DNA of 64,000 bases. Source: Mycobacterium sp. Z3061. GTDB lineage: Bacteria; Actinomycetota; Actinomycetes; Mycobacteriales; Mycobacteriaceae. Below, piece by piece: positions 1 through 9,953 of this stretch. The stretch is taken from contig NZ_CP134062.1 in NCBI RefSeq assembly GCF_031583025.1, positions 1,178,001-1,242,000 of the forward strand. Direction: 5' to 3'. The first letter of the stretch is position 1. Every line of letters begins with the position of its first letter. A program made the position numbers and the translations under genes. The notes under the pieces were generated by a model, which saw only the letters and a program-made list of their open reading frames with translations, did not search any database and was not told the origin of the DNA.

Positions 1-127
1 CGTCGATGTCGATCACTCGCGCGACAGCCACCAGATAGAACATGGTGAGCAGGAAAGCGACGAACAGGACGAGTCGCAGGATGTGGGGCCGCCGGGACGC
101 GCCGGTGGTGTCGTCTTTGTCATCCAT
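1..127 (-). CDS. Membrane protein N-terminus (partial, TVP38/TMEM64-like?)
   Basis: This gene runs off the left edge, and 42 codons are visible. The ATG at 127 lies inside the recD stop region as ATGGATGA, an 8-base overlap that suggests translational coupling to recD. The visible protein has a short charged start (MDDKDDTTGASRR) followed by one hydrophobic stretch at about residues 18-36, ending in AVARVIDID. That reads as a cytoplasmic N-terminus followed by a first membrane helix. The sequence recalls actinobacterial TVP38/TMEM64 (DedA-like) proteins, but too little is present for a firm family call. A role in DNA repair is not implied by position alone. Confidence 0.6.
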   Translation of the reverse strand, partial: MDDKDDTTGASRRPHILRLVLFVAFLLTMFYLVAVARVIDID

Positions 128-1877
128 GGTGGCTTGCCAGTCGCCGCGCCAGCCCACTGGCCCGTACCGCCCGTCGAGCGATCGCGGCGCGCACCGAGCG
201 TTCCGGACCGATCACCCGCACCTTCCGTTTCGCCCGGGTGACCGCGGTGTAGAACAGTTCCCGCGTCAGCAACCGCGAATCCTCAGGCGGCATAAGCACA
301 CTCACCACATCGGATTGACTGCCCTGGCTCTTGTGAATCGTCATGGCGTGCATCGTCTCGACATCGGACAGCCGACTGGTCGCCAACTCCAGCAGATCCT
401 CGGCACCGGCGATGACGGCTCGAAGCGTGCCCTGCTGGCCGGCGCCGCCGACCACGGCCACACCGATGTCGCCGTTGTAGACGCCCAGTCCGTAGTCGTT
501 GTTCGTGACGAGCACCGGTCTTCCGGCGTACCACGGCGACCAGATCGCCTCGCCGGTGGACTCGACCAGCCACCGCTCCACCTGGCGGTTCCAGTGAGCG
601 ATCCCGTAGCGTCCCCGGCGGTGCGCACACAACAGCCGGTGCTCGTCGAGGGTGGCCAGGGCAGTCTTCGCGTCGCCGAGCATCGCGGCCTGCCGCAGTG
701 CAAGGGCATGCGGCACAAGCGCTTTGCGCAAACTCTCGGTAGGGTCCTCAGTGTCGATCCATTCGACGTGATCGCCGCCGGAGCGCAGCAGGTCGATGGC
801 GAGGTCGGCATCGCCGTCGCGAATCGACGAGGCCAGCCGGCCAATCGATTCGCCGAACCGATGCGACGTCAGCAGCGCCGCGACCCGGGCGTCTGCGCGC
901 GATCCCAGTCCGTCGACCAGATCGGCGAGTACCGCACCCGCCTCCACCGACGCGAGTTGGTCGGGATCGCCGACCAGGAGCAGTCGGGTGTGCGGGCGCA
1001 CCGACTCCAGTAGCCGCGCCATCATCGTCAGCGACACCATCGACGTCTCGTCGACCACGATCACGTCGTGCGGCAACCGGTTGCCCCGATGGTGCCGGAA
1101 CCGCGACGATGTATCGGGCCGACTGCCCAGCAGCCGGTGCAGCGTCGTCGCACGCAAACCCGAGACCCGGTGACGGTCAACCGGATCCAACTCATTTACC
1201 TGGAGCTGGACCGCCTCGTGCAACCGTGCCGCCGCCTTGCCCGTCGGGGCCGCCAGCGCGATGCGCAGCCGCGGCTTCCCGTCCAGCTCCGCCTGTTCGG
1301 CGAACAGCGCCAGCAGCCGCGCCACCGTGGTGGTCTTGCCCGTCCCCGGACCACCGGTGAGCACGGTCAGTCCCTGGTGCAGGGCGATGCCGGCGGCCTC
1401 GCGTTGTTCTTCATAGCCGGGCGGGAAGAGCCGGTCGATATCGGGAACCTCCGGCCGGCCGGGAGCCGACAGCAGGGCCGAGAAGTCGTCTGCGACCTGT
1501 TGCTCCTCGCGCCAATACCGGTCCAGATAAAGCAGATGGCCGTCGTACACGCGGAGTATCGGCGGCTCGTCGGCCAACGGACTGGCCTGCACCGCCGCAA
1601 GCCACTGCGGCGCAGACGGCCACGGTAGGTCGTCCATGCCGACCTGCGCCTGGACCGATTCCAGGTCCACACACACCGACCCGCCGCGAAGGGCGCGCAC
1701 CACCAGCGCCAGTGCCAGCGCGACGGCGGGTTCGGACTCGCCTGCCATCGCCGTAAGACGCTGTGCGACATGCACATCGGCTGAGTCGAGCACACCGGCA
1801 TCGTTGAAGAGGCGCAACAGCTCGCCGGCACTGACGGCCAGCCGCCGGTCGGCGGGGTCGATCGTCTCGGCGGTCAT
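120..1877 (-). CDS. recD: RecBCD exodeoxyribonuclease V subunit alpha (RecD)
   Basis: RecD is the 5'-3' helicase subunit of the RecBCD helicase-nuclease that processes double-strand breaks. The 585-residue product has the N-terminal RecD domain, a Walker A motif GGPGTGKT at 175-182, a DE Walker B pair at 276-277 in VIVVDETSMVS, and C-terminal superfamily-1 motifs including HKSQGSQ and YTAVTRAK. The ATG at 1877 overlaps the recB stop by four bases (ATGA), so recC, recB and recD form one translationally coupled operon. In mycobacteria RecBCD has been reported to serve mainly single-strand annealing, while AdnAB handles recombination resection; that is family knowledge, not seen here. Confidence 0.97.
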   Translation of the reverse strand: MTAETIDPADRRLAVSAGELLRLFNDAGVLDSADVHVAQRLTAMAGESEPAVALALALVVRALRGGSVCVDLESVQAQVGMDDLPWPSAPQWLAAVQASPLADEPPILRVYDGHLLYLDRYWREEQQVADDFSALLSAPGRPEVPDIDRLFPPGYEEQREAAGIALHQGLTVLTGGPGTGKTTTVARLLALFAEQAELDGKPRLRIALAAPTGKAAARLHEAVQLQVNELDPVDRHRVSGLRATTLHRLLGSRPDTSSRFRHHRGNRLPHDVIVVDETSMVSLTMMARLLESVRPHTRLLLVGDPDQLASVEAGAVLADLVDGLGSRADARVAALLTSHRFGESIGRLASSIRDGDADLAIDLLRSGGDHVEWIDTEDPTESLRKALVPHALALRQAAMLGDAKTALATLDEHRLLCAHRRGRYGIAHWNRQVERWLVESTGEAIWSPWYAGRPVLVTNNDYGLGVYNGDIGVAVVGGAGQQGTLRAVIAGAEDLLELATSRLSDVETMHAMTIHKSQGSQSDVVSVLMPPEDSRLLTRELFYTAVTRAKRKVRVIGPERSVRAAIARRAVRASGLARRLASHHG

Positions 1878-4800
1878 GCGGCCGCCGCGCGCGCGTCGAG
1901 CAGGTCGGACAGAGCGGTCACCAACTCCGGCGGCGGCGCCCAGCTGAACACCCCGGCGGGATGACCGTCATGCACCGGGGTACCGGGTCCGCACATTCCG
2001 CGCAGGAACAGATACAGCACCCCGCCGAGATGCCGACCGGGATCGTAATCCGGCTGCCGCCAACGCAGAAAACGATGCAGGACAACGCTGTACAGCAGCG
2101 CTTGGAGCGGGTAGTCCGAGTGCAACATGGCCTCGGCCATCCGGGGCTGCGTGTAGTCGGCGGCGGTCAACGGACGGTCCGGCTCGCCGAGCCAGTTGGT
2201 CTTGTAGTCCACGACCAGATAACGATGCCCCGACCCATGCGGAATCCGGAGTACCGCGTCGATGGAGCCGCTGAGGTAGCCGCGTAGCGACTGGTTGCCG
2301 AGCGTGTCTCCCACCAACCGGTCGGGGTAGGACGCCAACGGGTCGTCAACCCGGAGATGGGCGCGCAGCAACCGCCCGACGTCCGCGAGTCGCGTGTCCG
2401 CGTCGGCACCCCGCACGTCGCCACCGGCCAGCGGAAACTCGAAGTCCAACTCGCGCAGCCGATCCGGCAGGCCGATCTGCCGTAGTGTCAGCCCGGCCGC
2501 CAGTGGCCCCAGGGGCGTGTCGTGCATCGGCACCATCGCCGCGGCCAGTTGGGAGGCGGGCACCTCGACCGGCCACCACGCCGAATGAACACCGACCTGT
2601 GCCTCGAGTTCGGCGGCGAGGTCGGTCGCGAAGGGGTCGGTGGTTTCCAGCACCGCGTGCACTAGCGTGCCGAACTGCGCGCCGGTGGGAAGCTCGGCCA
2701 TCGGGGAGGGCACGTCCGACGACGCCCCGGGCCCCGTCAGCGGGAGATCGTGAACTTCGTCGTCGAGTTCGGTGAGCTCGGGCTCACTACTCACCCCGGT
2801 GGTCCGCTCCGCGTCGCGGATCAGGCCCGAGTAGGAGGTGCGCCGCCACGCTGTATCGATGGCGCGGTGGAAGTGCCGGGTCCCCAGGTCGGACGGCGCG
2901 TGGTGGACTGACATTGTCGGTGCTGCGGCGATCACGGACTCCTCCACCACCGGCCCGCCGGCGTCCTGCCACTCCCGAAGCCGCTCCCAGGCTTCGTCGT
3001 CGGTGATCTTCTGCGGTTCGCACCGATCGGGGACCGCTGACTGTCCGGGACGCCGGCCGCGTAGCAGCCGCGACAGCCCGCCGTTGGGCTCGCCGTGAGC
3101 CGGTGACCACCACGCCACCACCTGCGACTGAGCCCGGGTCAGCGCAACGTAGGTCAACCGGCTGTCGTCGCTGGCCGTTTCTTTGCGGCCCAGTTTCTCC
3201 ACGGCGGCGAAGTCGGAACTGTCCTTTCCGCCGATGTGCAGACAGCGCTTGCCCTGATCGTGGAACAGCACCAGGTCGCGATCACCCACGTTGCGATTGA
3301 ACGCGAACGGCAGGTACACCACGGGGTACTGCAGTCCCTTGCTCACCCAGACCGTCATGATCTGGACCGCGGCGGCGTCGCTGTCGATCCGGCGGTTGCG
3401 TTCGGTGGCGCCGGCTCGTTCCTCCCGCTGGCCGCGCAGCCAGTCACGAAGCGCAGGAAGGGAATAACGCTCCCGGTGGGCCACCTCCTGCAGGAGTTGC
3501 GTCACATGCGCCAGGTCGGTCATGTGCCGTTCGCCACCGTGCCACGAGAGCACCCGGTCTGCCATGCCGCTCATCTGCGCGGCTTCGAAGATCGCGGCGA
3601 CACCCCGCTCACGGGCGTGGTCCGCCCACTCCCGCAGCGTGTCGGCGATGTCGTCGGTGAGTGCGTCACCGCCGGCCGCCAGGTCGTGCGCCGTCTTCCC
3701 GAAGAACATCGTCGTCGCGGCCGCCCGCACCACGCCCGGGCGGTGCGGCTGATCGAACGCCTCCAGCAGCGACAGCCAGTCGTCGGCGGCCTCGGAGCTG
3801 AACACGTCGGAGTCGCCGGTGTAGACGGCGGGGATCCCGGCCTCGGTGAGTGCGCGGTGGCAGACACGGGCGTCCCTGTGGCTCTCGACGATGACAGCGA
3901 CATCGCGGGCTTCCAGCGGCTCACCGTCGAACGTCGCCGCGCTCGTCAGCAGCCCGCCGATGTCGGCGGCGAGATCGCGGCCGATGTGCTCGCGCAGCTC
4001 ATCGATCGGCAGATTCTGAGTCCCTTTGCGGCCCAGCGTTGCTCTGCGCACCACCCGAAGCCGGAACGGATCGTTGCGCGGAGCATCGGCGAGGCGATGA
4101 CCGCGGTGCGAGGCCGCGACGTCATGCACCACGATCGCGGGGTCACCGAGCTCGGCTCCGCGCAGCACGGCTTGCAACCGCTCGACCAGTGCGCTGTCGC
4201 TGCGCCAATTCGTACCCAGCGTGCGCTTGTCGCCGGCGGTCCTGGCCGCATCGAGGTAGGTGACGATGTCGCCGCCGCGAAACGCGTAGATCGCCTGCTT
4301 CGGGTCTCCGATGAGGATGAGCGTGGACCGCCCGCTGAAGGCCCGGTCGATCACCTGCCACTGAACCGGATCGGTGTCCTGGAACTCGTCGACCATGACA
4401 ATGGGCCAGCGTTGATGCATCCGGACCCGGGCGGGGGAGTCGTCGGTGTCCAGTGCGGCGGCCAACCGGATGAGCAGGTCGTCGTATCCCAGCACGCCCC
4501 GGCGTCGCTTGCGTCTTTCCAGCTCGGCCAGAACGTCTTTCGCAAAGGCTATGCAGACCGCGGCGCGCGAGCCGGGCTCCGGGTCGCTCGGCCGCAGGTG
4601 TGTGGACGGGTTGGCGACCACCGCGCGGGCGATGCGCAGCGCCTCGCGATAAGTCAATGCGGGATCGTCACGCACGCGCCCGAAATGGGCCAGATAGAGG
4701 TCATCGACGATCTCGGTTACCAGGTCGTTGAGGTCCTCCAGCAAGGTGACGCCCGAATCTGTATCCCCGGCCGCGCCAAGAGATTTGAGCACCAGCTGGC

Positions 4801-5179
4801 AGAACTGGTGGGTGGTGGCGATGGTGGCCGCGTCGAAGCCGGCCAGGGCGTCACGCAGCCGCTGCTTTCGAGCGTTGCGTTGCGCCTCGGTGCCGTCGAT
4901 CAGGTGGCGCACCAGGTCGTTGCCGTCGGCGATCGCACGGTCGCCGAAAGCGGCGACCGCGTCGACGATCTGGCAGCGCACCCGCTCGCGGAGTTCCTGG
5001 CTCGCCGCGCGGCCGAAGGTGATCAGCAGCATCTCGTCGAGGGTCGCCCTGCCTTCGGCGACGTATCGGGTCACCAGGCCGGCCAACGCGAACGTCTTGC
5101 CGGTTCCCGCGCTGGCCTCCAGCACCGTGGTGGACCGCTCGGCGGGCAGTGGGCCCAGCAGGTCGAATGGCGGGATCAT
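1874..5179 (-). CDS. recB: RecBCD exodeoxyribonuclease V subunit beta (RecB)
   Basis: RecB is the 3'-5' helicase and nuclease subunit of RecBCD. I chose the ATG at 5179, which overlaps the recC stop as ATGA; an upstream in-frame start at 5215 would lie inside recC. The resulting protein is 1,101 residues. Walker A is ASAGTGKT at residues 22-29. A UvrD-type DEFQDTDP motif follows in the helicase core. Near the C-terminus, a RecB nuclease signature VVDYKTNW is followed by a QALLYSVVLHR helix, so the nuclease active site looks intact. All spacings in the recCBD operon are four-base overlaps. Confidence 0.96.
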   Translation of the reverse strand: MIPPFDLLGPLPAERSTTVLEASAGTGKTFALAGLVTRYVAEGRATLDEMLLITFGRAASQELRERVRCQIVDAVAAFGDRAIADGNDLVRHLIDGTEAQRNARKQRLRDALAGFDAATIATTHQFCQLVLKSLGAAGDTDSGVTLLEDLNDLVTEIVDDLYLAHFGRVRDDPALTYREALRIARAVVANPSTHLRPSDPEPGSRAAVCIAFAKDVLAELERRKRRRGVLGYDDLLIRLAAALDTDDSPARVRMHQRWPIVMVDEFQDTDPVQWQVIDRAFSGRSTLILIGDPKQAIYAFRGGDIVTYLDAARTAGDKRTLGTNWRSDSALVERLQAVLRGAELGDPAIVVHDVAASHRGHRLADAPRNDPFRLRVVRRATLGRKGTQNLPIDELREHIGRDLAADIGGLLTSAATFDGEPLEARDVAVIVESHRDARVCHRALTEAGIPAVYTGDSDVFSSEAADDWLSLLEAFDQPHRPGVVRAAATTMFFGKTAHDLAAGGDALTDDIADTLREWADHARERGVAAIFEAAQMSGMADRVLSWHGGERHMTDLAHVTQLLQEVAHRERYSLPALRDWLRGQREERAGATERNRRIDSDAAAVQIMTVWVSKGLQYPVVYLPFAFNRNVGDRDLVLFHDQGKRCLHIGGKDSSDFAAVEKLGRKETASDDSRLTYVALTRAQSQVVAWWSPAHGEPNGGLSRLLRGRRPGQSAVPDRCEPQKITDDEAWERLREWQDAGGPVVEESVIAAAPTMSVHHAPSDLGTRHFHRAIDTAWRRTSYSGLIRDAERTTGVSSEPELTELDDEVHDLPLTGPGASSDVPSPMAELPTGAQFGTLVHAVLETTDPFATDLAAELEAQVGVHSAWWPVEVPASQLAAAMVPMHDTPLGPLAAGLTLRQIGLPDRLRELDFEFPLAGGDVRGADADTRLADVGRLLRAHLRVDDPLASYPDRLVGDTLGNQSLRGYLSGSIDAVLRIPHGSGHRYLVVDYKTNWLGEPDRPLTAADYTQPRMAEAMLHSDYPLQALLYSVVLHRFLRWRQPDYDPGRHLGGVLYLFLRGMCGPGTPVHDGHPAGVFSWAPPPELVTALSDLLDARAAAA

Positions 5180-8100
5180 CCGGGCCTCCGCTCGGCGCGC
5201 AACAGGGGCAGCCAAAGGCGCGCGGCGAAGGCGCCCAGGCGGTGTTCCTCGCCTTTGGCAAAGACCGGGTATTGCTCACCGGGCCGCAGCGGTTGCATCA
5301 GGTCGCTCAGCCGTGCGTGTCGGCCCCAGGCCCGCACCTGCGCCTGATCTTGATCCTCCCCGGGATACAGACCACTTCGCCACCGGTAGTCCGCCTGCTT
5401 GACCGGGTCATCCCCGCAGTGCCGGGCGACGGCCCAGGCGTAAGACGTCTTGACCGGCAACGGAATCGGCTCCCGGCGCCCGGCATCGTAGATGGCCACC
5501 AGGTCCCGCAACACCTCCAGGGCGGGCTGTTCGGGCCGTCCCAGATGTTCCTCGCGGGGGGTGGTGCCCCGCTTGGGCCGGCCGATACAGACCGCTGACC
5601 AGTCGCGGTCGGGATGGTGAGCGTGCAACGCCAGCAACGGAATCCACGATTGAAGTAGATGTTTGCCGTCTAGCTTGGAATACGTCACAGACACCAGGCG
5701 ATCGCCGAACACCCCGGACACGGTGCCGGTCAGGCGCCGGCCCCCGAGATCGATGTCGACGTCGTAGGTTGCGCTGTCGGTCTGGCGGTGTCCCAAGGCG
5801 GTTGACGCCAGCAGCGCCGCCTGATCACGGATATCGGTCACCCTGCGCCACCCGAGCTGACCCGGGGGCAGGGTGCCGCGCCGCCACTCCGCCTGCCGCG
5901 CGTCATCAGGAGCGAGCCCGCCCAGGATGTCGCTCAGCATCCGATCGCCGACCGTCCATTCCTCGAGCGCGTCGATCTCGACCGGCATAGCGTCCTCGAC
6001 ACCGTCGACATCCCACGGCAGCGTGTATTCCAGCGCCCGAAAGAAGCCTTTCACCGGGTCCTTGAAGAACGCGACCAGATCGGCGAGGACGACGTCGTCC
6101 GACGGTGGCGCCGGCAGCAGGCCGCGGATCAGTCTCGGTTGCTCGGATCGTTCGCCGGTGGCCGAGCGCGCCGCGCGCAACACCGTCGGGTCGAAGCTGA
6201 ACGGCGCGCCAGGCACCAGCGCGCCGCGCTCCACATTCCGAATATCAAAGGGCTGCAACGGATGTTCGACCACAATCCGTGACCGGACGGGCCCGGTGGT
6301 GGTCGTGTCCAGGGCGTCGAGCAGCTCCGCCAGCGGGACGGCCGGGGGCCGGCGCTGGCCTGAGTATTCGTTGGCGCCGGTGTAGGTGATGACCAGATTG
6401 CCGGTGGCCGCGCCGATGGCGTCGAGCAGCAGCTGACGGTCCTCGGACCGGATGTCGCGCTCGCCGGTCAGCGGTTGCCGGGCCAGTACGTCGTCACCGT
6501 CGACGACGCCGAGCCGTGGGAAGACGCCGTCGTCGAGTCCCACCAGACAGACCACCCGGTGCGGGACGGAGCGCATCGGCACCATCGTGCACACCGTCAG
6601 GGTGCCGGTGCGGAAGTTGGCGCGGGTGGGCCGCCCGGCGAGGTGCCTCTGCAACAGAGCGCGGATGTCGGGCAGGCGCAGCAGCGTCTGGTCGCGCGAA
6701 CCCGCGGTGCGCAGCACGTCGGCGAATTCGCGTTGCATCTGGTTGGTCTGCCAGGCGTCGTCCTCGCTGGTCCGAGTCAGCAGGCCGATCCCGTCGGCCA
6801 ACGCCGTCAGCCACTGCCGTAGCGGCTGGGCTGCGGTCAGCGAGTCGACCACGCGCTGCAGCCGGTCGATGTATTCGGCGAACTGCCCGACCAGTTCGAC
6901 CCGGTTGCTGCCCACATCGTCCAGGGGGAGCGTCGAATCGATCCAGGCGTGTGCCGTCTCGGACATCGCGACTCCGGCCAGTACCCGGTCCAGACCGAAC
7001 CGCCAGGTGTTGTGCACGAAGTCGACGCCGAACGGCTTGCGGTGTTCCTGATCGAAGCCCCACCGGATGTTCGACTGCCGCACCCAGCGGGTGATGCCCT
7101 CCAGGTCGTCGTCGCTGAAGCCGAAGCGGGCTCGGACCGGGGCGGACTGGGCGAGGTTGAGCACTTCACTCGAGGTGACCCGCCCACCGGCCAGGGACAG
7201 TAGCTGCGACGCCACGCCCAGTAGCGGATTGGTCTGCAGCAGTGAGCGATCCGCGAGCCGGACCCGAAGGCGGTGGGCCGGGTGCGCGCCGTTCACCACG
7301 TCGCCGAGGCCGAAGTCCGCGACGATCAGCGGGGCATAAGTCTCGATGTCCGGGCACATGACCAAGATGTCGCGCGGCTCGAGGGTCGGGTCGTCGGCCA
7401 GTAGTCCGAGCAGCACCTCCCGGAGCACGTCGATCTGCCGGGCCGGACCGTGGCAGCTGTGCACCTGCACGGACCGGTCGTCGTCGGCCAGCGTGCGGCC
7501 GTGCGGCCGGACGGCATTGGCGGCGAGGTCGGCTTGCAGCCAGCCGAGCAGGGTGTCCCGGCGATCGGGTTCGCCCAGAGCCTCATCGGTCGCGGGATCA
7601 TTCGGCAGGCTTCGCTGCAGCTCACGCAGATCCCGTCCGAGGGTCGCCAGCAGCGGGTGCCCGACTGCGCGATGGCTGGTGTCCTCGCGACGGGGCACCG
7701 TGCCCCGCACGCCGCCCAGTGCCCGCCACAATGCGTCGCTGGGATGCGGTAGCCACAGATGCAGCTCGTGGTGGACGGCCACGGCTTCGAGCAACTCGAC
7801 CTCGCTGCGCGCCAGCCGGGTATGGCCGAACAAAGATAGGCGCGACGGCAGCGCCGCCGGACCGTCGTGCAGTCTGGCCAGGGTCTTGCCGTGCCGGATG
7901 TGCGGGGGATCGGCGGGAATCGTCGCCACCAGCGCGCGCCACAGCTCGGGTTGCCAGTGCAGGTCGGCATCGAGGTCGCCCAGGTCTCCGGCCAGCCAGC
8001 CGACGAGCAAGCCGGGACGCTGCCGGGCATACGAGGCGAACAGCCCGGCCAGGCGGCGGGCGACCGCGTACCGCCGGCCCCGGCGCAGATCCGCTTCATC

Positions 8101-8472
8101 GCCAATGTCGAAGTACCCCAGATGCTTTGCCAACGTGCGGCACCACGGCTGGGCCAGTGAGCGGTCGATCACCTCGAGCAGCGGCCAGGTCATGGCCTCC
8201 GGAGACCACGGGTCGTCGTCGACGGTGCCGACTATCTCGGCGATCAGTGACGCTGGGTTGCGAAACGACACCCCCGCGCAGACGCCGTCACCGCGATCCG
8301 GCGTCGCGCCCAACCGGTGGGACAGGCGCTGACTGAGCCAGCGTTCCACCCCGCGCGCCGGTACCAGTACGAGCTCCTGCGCGAACGGGTCGGGCAGCGG
8401 CCGGGCCAGCAGCGCGCCGAGACCGTCGGCAAGCAGATCGGTCCGTTCGGCACGGTGGAGATGAAGCGCCAT
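5176..8472 (-). CDS. recC: RecBCD exodeoxyribonuclease V subunit gamma (RecC)
   Basis: RecC is the scaffold and Chi-scanning subunit of RecBCD, built on a degenerate helicase and nuclease fold. The 1,098-residue product begins MALHLHRAERTDLLADGL and contains the typical LVPARGVERWLSQRLS segment near residue 40; length and start agree with mycobacterial RecC. It is the first gene of the recCBD operon. Its promoter must lie in the roughly 100-base gap shared with the divergent nitroreductase gene. On the minus strand a TAGGGT hexamer lies eight bases before the ATG, so a very short leader is possible but unproven. Confidence 0.95.
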   Translation of the reverse strand: MALHLHRAERTDLLADGLGALLARPLPDPFAQELVLVPARGVERWLSQRLSHRLGATPDRGDGVCAGVSFRNPASLIAEIVGTVDDDPWSPEAMTWPLLEVIDRSLAQPWCRTLAKHLGYFDIGDEADLRRGRRYAVARRLAGLFASYARQRPGLLVGWLAGDLGDLDADLHWQPELWRALVATIPADPPHIRHGKTLARLHDGPAALPSRLSLFGHTRLARSEVELLEAVAVHHELHLWLPHPSDALWRALGGVRGTVPRREDTSHRAVGHPLLATLGRDLRELQRSLPNDPATDEALGEPDRRDTLLGWLQADLAANAVRPHGRTLADDDRSVQVHSCHGPARQIDVLREVLLGLLADDPTLEPRDILVMCPDIETYAPLIVADFGLGDVVNGAHPAHRLRVRLADRSLLQTNPLLGVASQLLSLAGGRVTSSEVLNLAQSAPVRARFGFSDDDLEGITRWVRQSNIRWGFDQEHRKPFGVDFVHNTWRFGLDRVLAGVAMSETAHAWIDSTLPLDDVGSNRVELVGQFAEYIDRLQRVVDSLTAAQPLRQWLTALADGIGLLTRTSEDDAWQTNQMQREFADVLRTAGSRDQTLLRLPDIRALLQRHLAGRPTRANFRTGTLTVCTMVPMRSVPHRVVCLVGLDDGVFPRLGVVDGDDVLARQPLTGERDIRSEDRQLLLDAIGAATGNLVITYTGANEYSGQRRPPAVPLAELLDALDTTTTGPVRSRIVVEHPLQPFDIRNVERGALVPGAPFSFDPTVLRAARSATGERSEQPRLIRGLLPAPPSDDVVLADLVAFFKDPVKGFFRALEYTLPWDVDGVEDAMPVEIDALEEWTVGDRMLSDILGGLAPDDARQAEWRRGTLPPGQLGWRRVTDIRDQAALLASTALGHRQTDSATYDVDIDLGGRRLTGTVSGVFGDRLVSVTYSKLDGKHLLQSWIPLLALHAHHPDRDWSAVCIGRPKRGTTPREEHLGRPEQPALEVLRDLVAIYDAGRREPIPLPVKTSYAWAVARHCGDDPVKQADYRWRSGLYPGEDQDQAQVRAWGRHARLSDLMQPLRPGEQYPVFAKGEEHRLGAFAARLWLPLLRAERRPG

Positions 8473-8569
8473 TGCGGGCCACCCTAGACCGCCCGTCCGA
8501 CACCGACGGCGCTACGGGTGTACAAATGGGCGCGGGGGCCGGGCCCGATCGCGCGAACGGGAGGACGTC

Positions 8570-9085
8570 ATGGAGACCTGGGATGCGATACGTGCACGAC
8601 GCAATGTGCGCCAGTACACGGCGCAGCCGGTTGCAGAGACCGACCTGGAGCGCATCGTGGAGGCGGGATGGCGGGCGCCGTCGGCGAAGAACCGCCAACC
8701 GTGGGACTTCATCGTGGTCACCGATCCTGCTCAGCTGCAAGAACTCTCGACGGTCTGGATGGGCGCCGGTCACCTCGCCGGCGCCGCAGCCGCGATCGTT
8801 CTGGTGATTCCGGCCCCGCCGGATGAGCGCAGAAAGCTCATCGATCAATATGACATCGGTCAGGCGACGATGGCGATGATGCTGGCGGCCACCGACCTGG
8901 GTATCGGCACCGGTCATTCCTCGGTGGGCGACCAGGACCGGGCGCGCGCGATCCTCGGCGTCCCCGACGACCATCTGGTCGCGTACATGCTCGGCGTGGG
9001 CCATCCCGCCGACCGGCCGCTGACTCCGATCCGCAAACCGAATCGGCGGCCACTGCACGAAGTGGTTCATCATGGCCGTTGGTGA
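8570..9085 (+). CDS. Nitroreductase family protein
   Basis: A 171-residue FMN-dependent nitroreductase-fold protein. The N-terminus AIRARRNVRQYTAQPV and the WRAPSAKNRQPWDFIVV segment are the family's FMN-phosphate-binding elements. A C-terminal LGVGHPADRP is also typical. Substrate is unknown; relatives reduce nitro-compounds, flavins or quinones with NAD(P)H. The ATG at 8570 has a strong GGGAGGA ribosome-binding site. It is transcribed divergently from recC and opens a block of five plus-strand genes absent at this place in M. tuberculosis H37Rv, as remembered. Confidence 0.85.
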   Translation: METWDAIRARRNVRQYTAQPVAETDLERIVEAGWRAPSAKNRQPWDFIVVTDPAQLQELSTVWMGAGHLAGAAAAIVLVIPAPPDERRKLIDQYDIGQATMAMMLAATDLGIGTGHSSVGDQDRARAILGVPDDHLVAYMLGVGHPADRPLTPIRKPNRRPLHEVVHHGRW

Positions 9086-9119
9086 GTCCGCTGGGCTCAT
9101 CATGTGCCAGGCTTGAGCA

Positions 9120-9953
9120 ATGGGCGGCGTCGCTGATGCCCTTGAGTGGGCCGGCAAGCAGATCACGGGCCGGGTCCCGAAAGCGGACCTGGACCAGCGC
9201 GACCCGGACTTCATCCGGGATCAGCTGCCCGGGACCTGGTTGCTGGCATCGTTGTACTTCCGTGCGGATGTGCGCGGGCTTGACCGCATACCCCCGACGG
9301 GACCGGTGCTGCTGGTCGGCAATCACAGCGGCGGCAACGTGCCGCCCGACACGTTCGTCTTCACGCTGGCGTTCTGCTCGTACTTCGGGGTGGAGCGTCC
9401 CTTCTATCAACTCGCGCACAACCTGGTGACGCTGTATCCGCCGTTGCGCTGGCTGCGCAAGTTCGGCACGGTGGCGGCCAGCCCCGAAAATGCCCGTTTG
9501 GCACTGGAATCCGGCGCAGCCGTCCTGGTGTACCCGGGCGGCGACTACGAAGTCTTCCGCCCGTCGTGGCAACGGCACGTCGTCGACTTCGGCGGCCGCA
9601 AGGGATTTGTGCGGCTCGCCCGCGAGACCGGCGTGCCGATCGTGCCGGTGGCCGCGGTCGGCGGCCAGGAGACGGCGTTGTTCCTCGGCCGCGCGCAGTG
9701 GCTGGCCAAACTGCTGATGCTGGACAAGTTGATCCGGCTCAAGAGTGTGCCGGTCTCGCTGGCGATCCCCTGGGGGCTGAACGTCAGTGACCTGCTGGGG
9801 CACATTCCGCTACCCGCCAAGATCGTCATCGAGGTCCAGGAGCCGATCGAAGTCCATGATGACGACCAGGGCGTGTACGACGACGTGATCGCCAGCCTGC
9901 AGGCGGGCGTGGATCGGCTGGCCGCCGAGCGGCGATTCCCGGTGATCGGCTGA
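9120..9953 (+). CDS. Lysophospholipid acyltransferase (PlsC/DGAT2-like) family protein
   Basis: A 277-residue acyltransferase-like protein. GNHSGGNVPPD near residue 72 matches the acyltransferase block I histidine motif, with a wider H-to-D spacing than the usual HX4D. VYPGGDYEVF near residue 140 and VPIVPVAAVGG match later blocks of the LPLAT/MGAT-like family. It probably transfers an acyl group to a glycerolipid or other lipid at the membrane; donor and acceptor are unknown. Its TGA overlaps the next gene's ATG (TGATG), so the SRPBCC protein is probably co-translated. A patatin phospholipase lies further down the same block. Confidence 0.8.
   Translation: MGGVADALEWAGKQITGRVPKADLDQRDPDFIRDQLPGTWLLASLYFRADVRGLDRIPPTGPVLLVGNHSGGNVPPDTFVFTLAFCSYFGVERPFYQLAHNLVTLYPPLRWLRKFGTVAASPENARLALESGAAVLVYPGGDYEVFRPSWQRHVVDFGGRKGFVRLARETGVPIVPVAAVGGQETALFLGRAQWLAKLLMLDKLIRLKSVPVSLAIPWGLNVSDLLGHIPLPAKIVIEVQEPIEVHDDDQGVYDDVIASLQAGVDRLAAERRFPVIG

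Noticed and set aside
3236..5347. A 703-codon plus-strand frame inside recB and recC
   Set aside because: It is a shadow of the recB reading frame. It has no recognisable domain and would overlap two essential-looking conserved genes completely.
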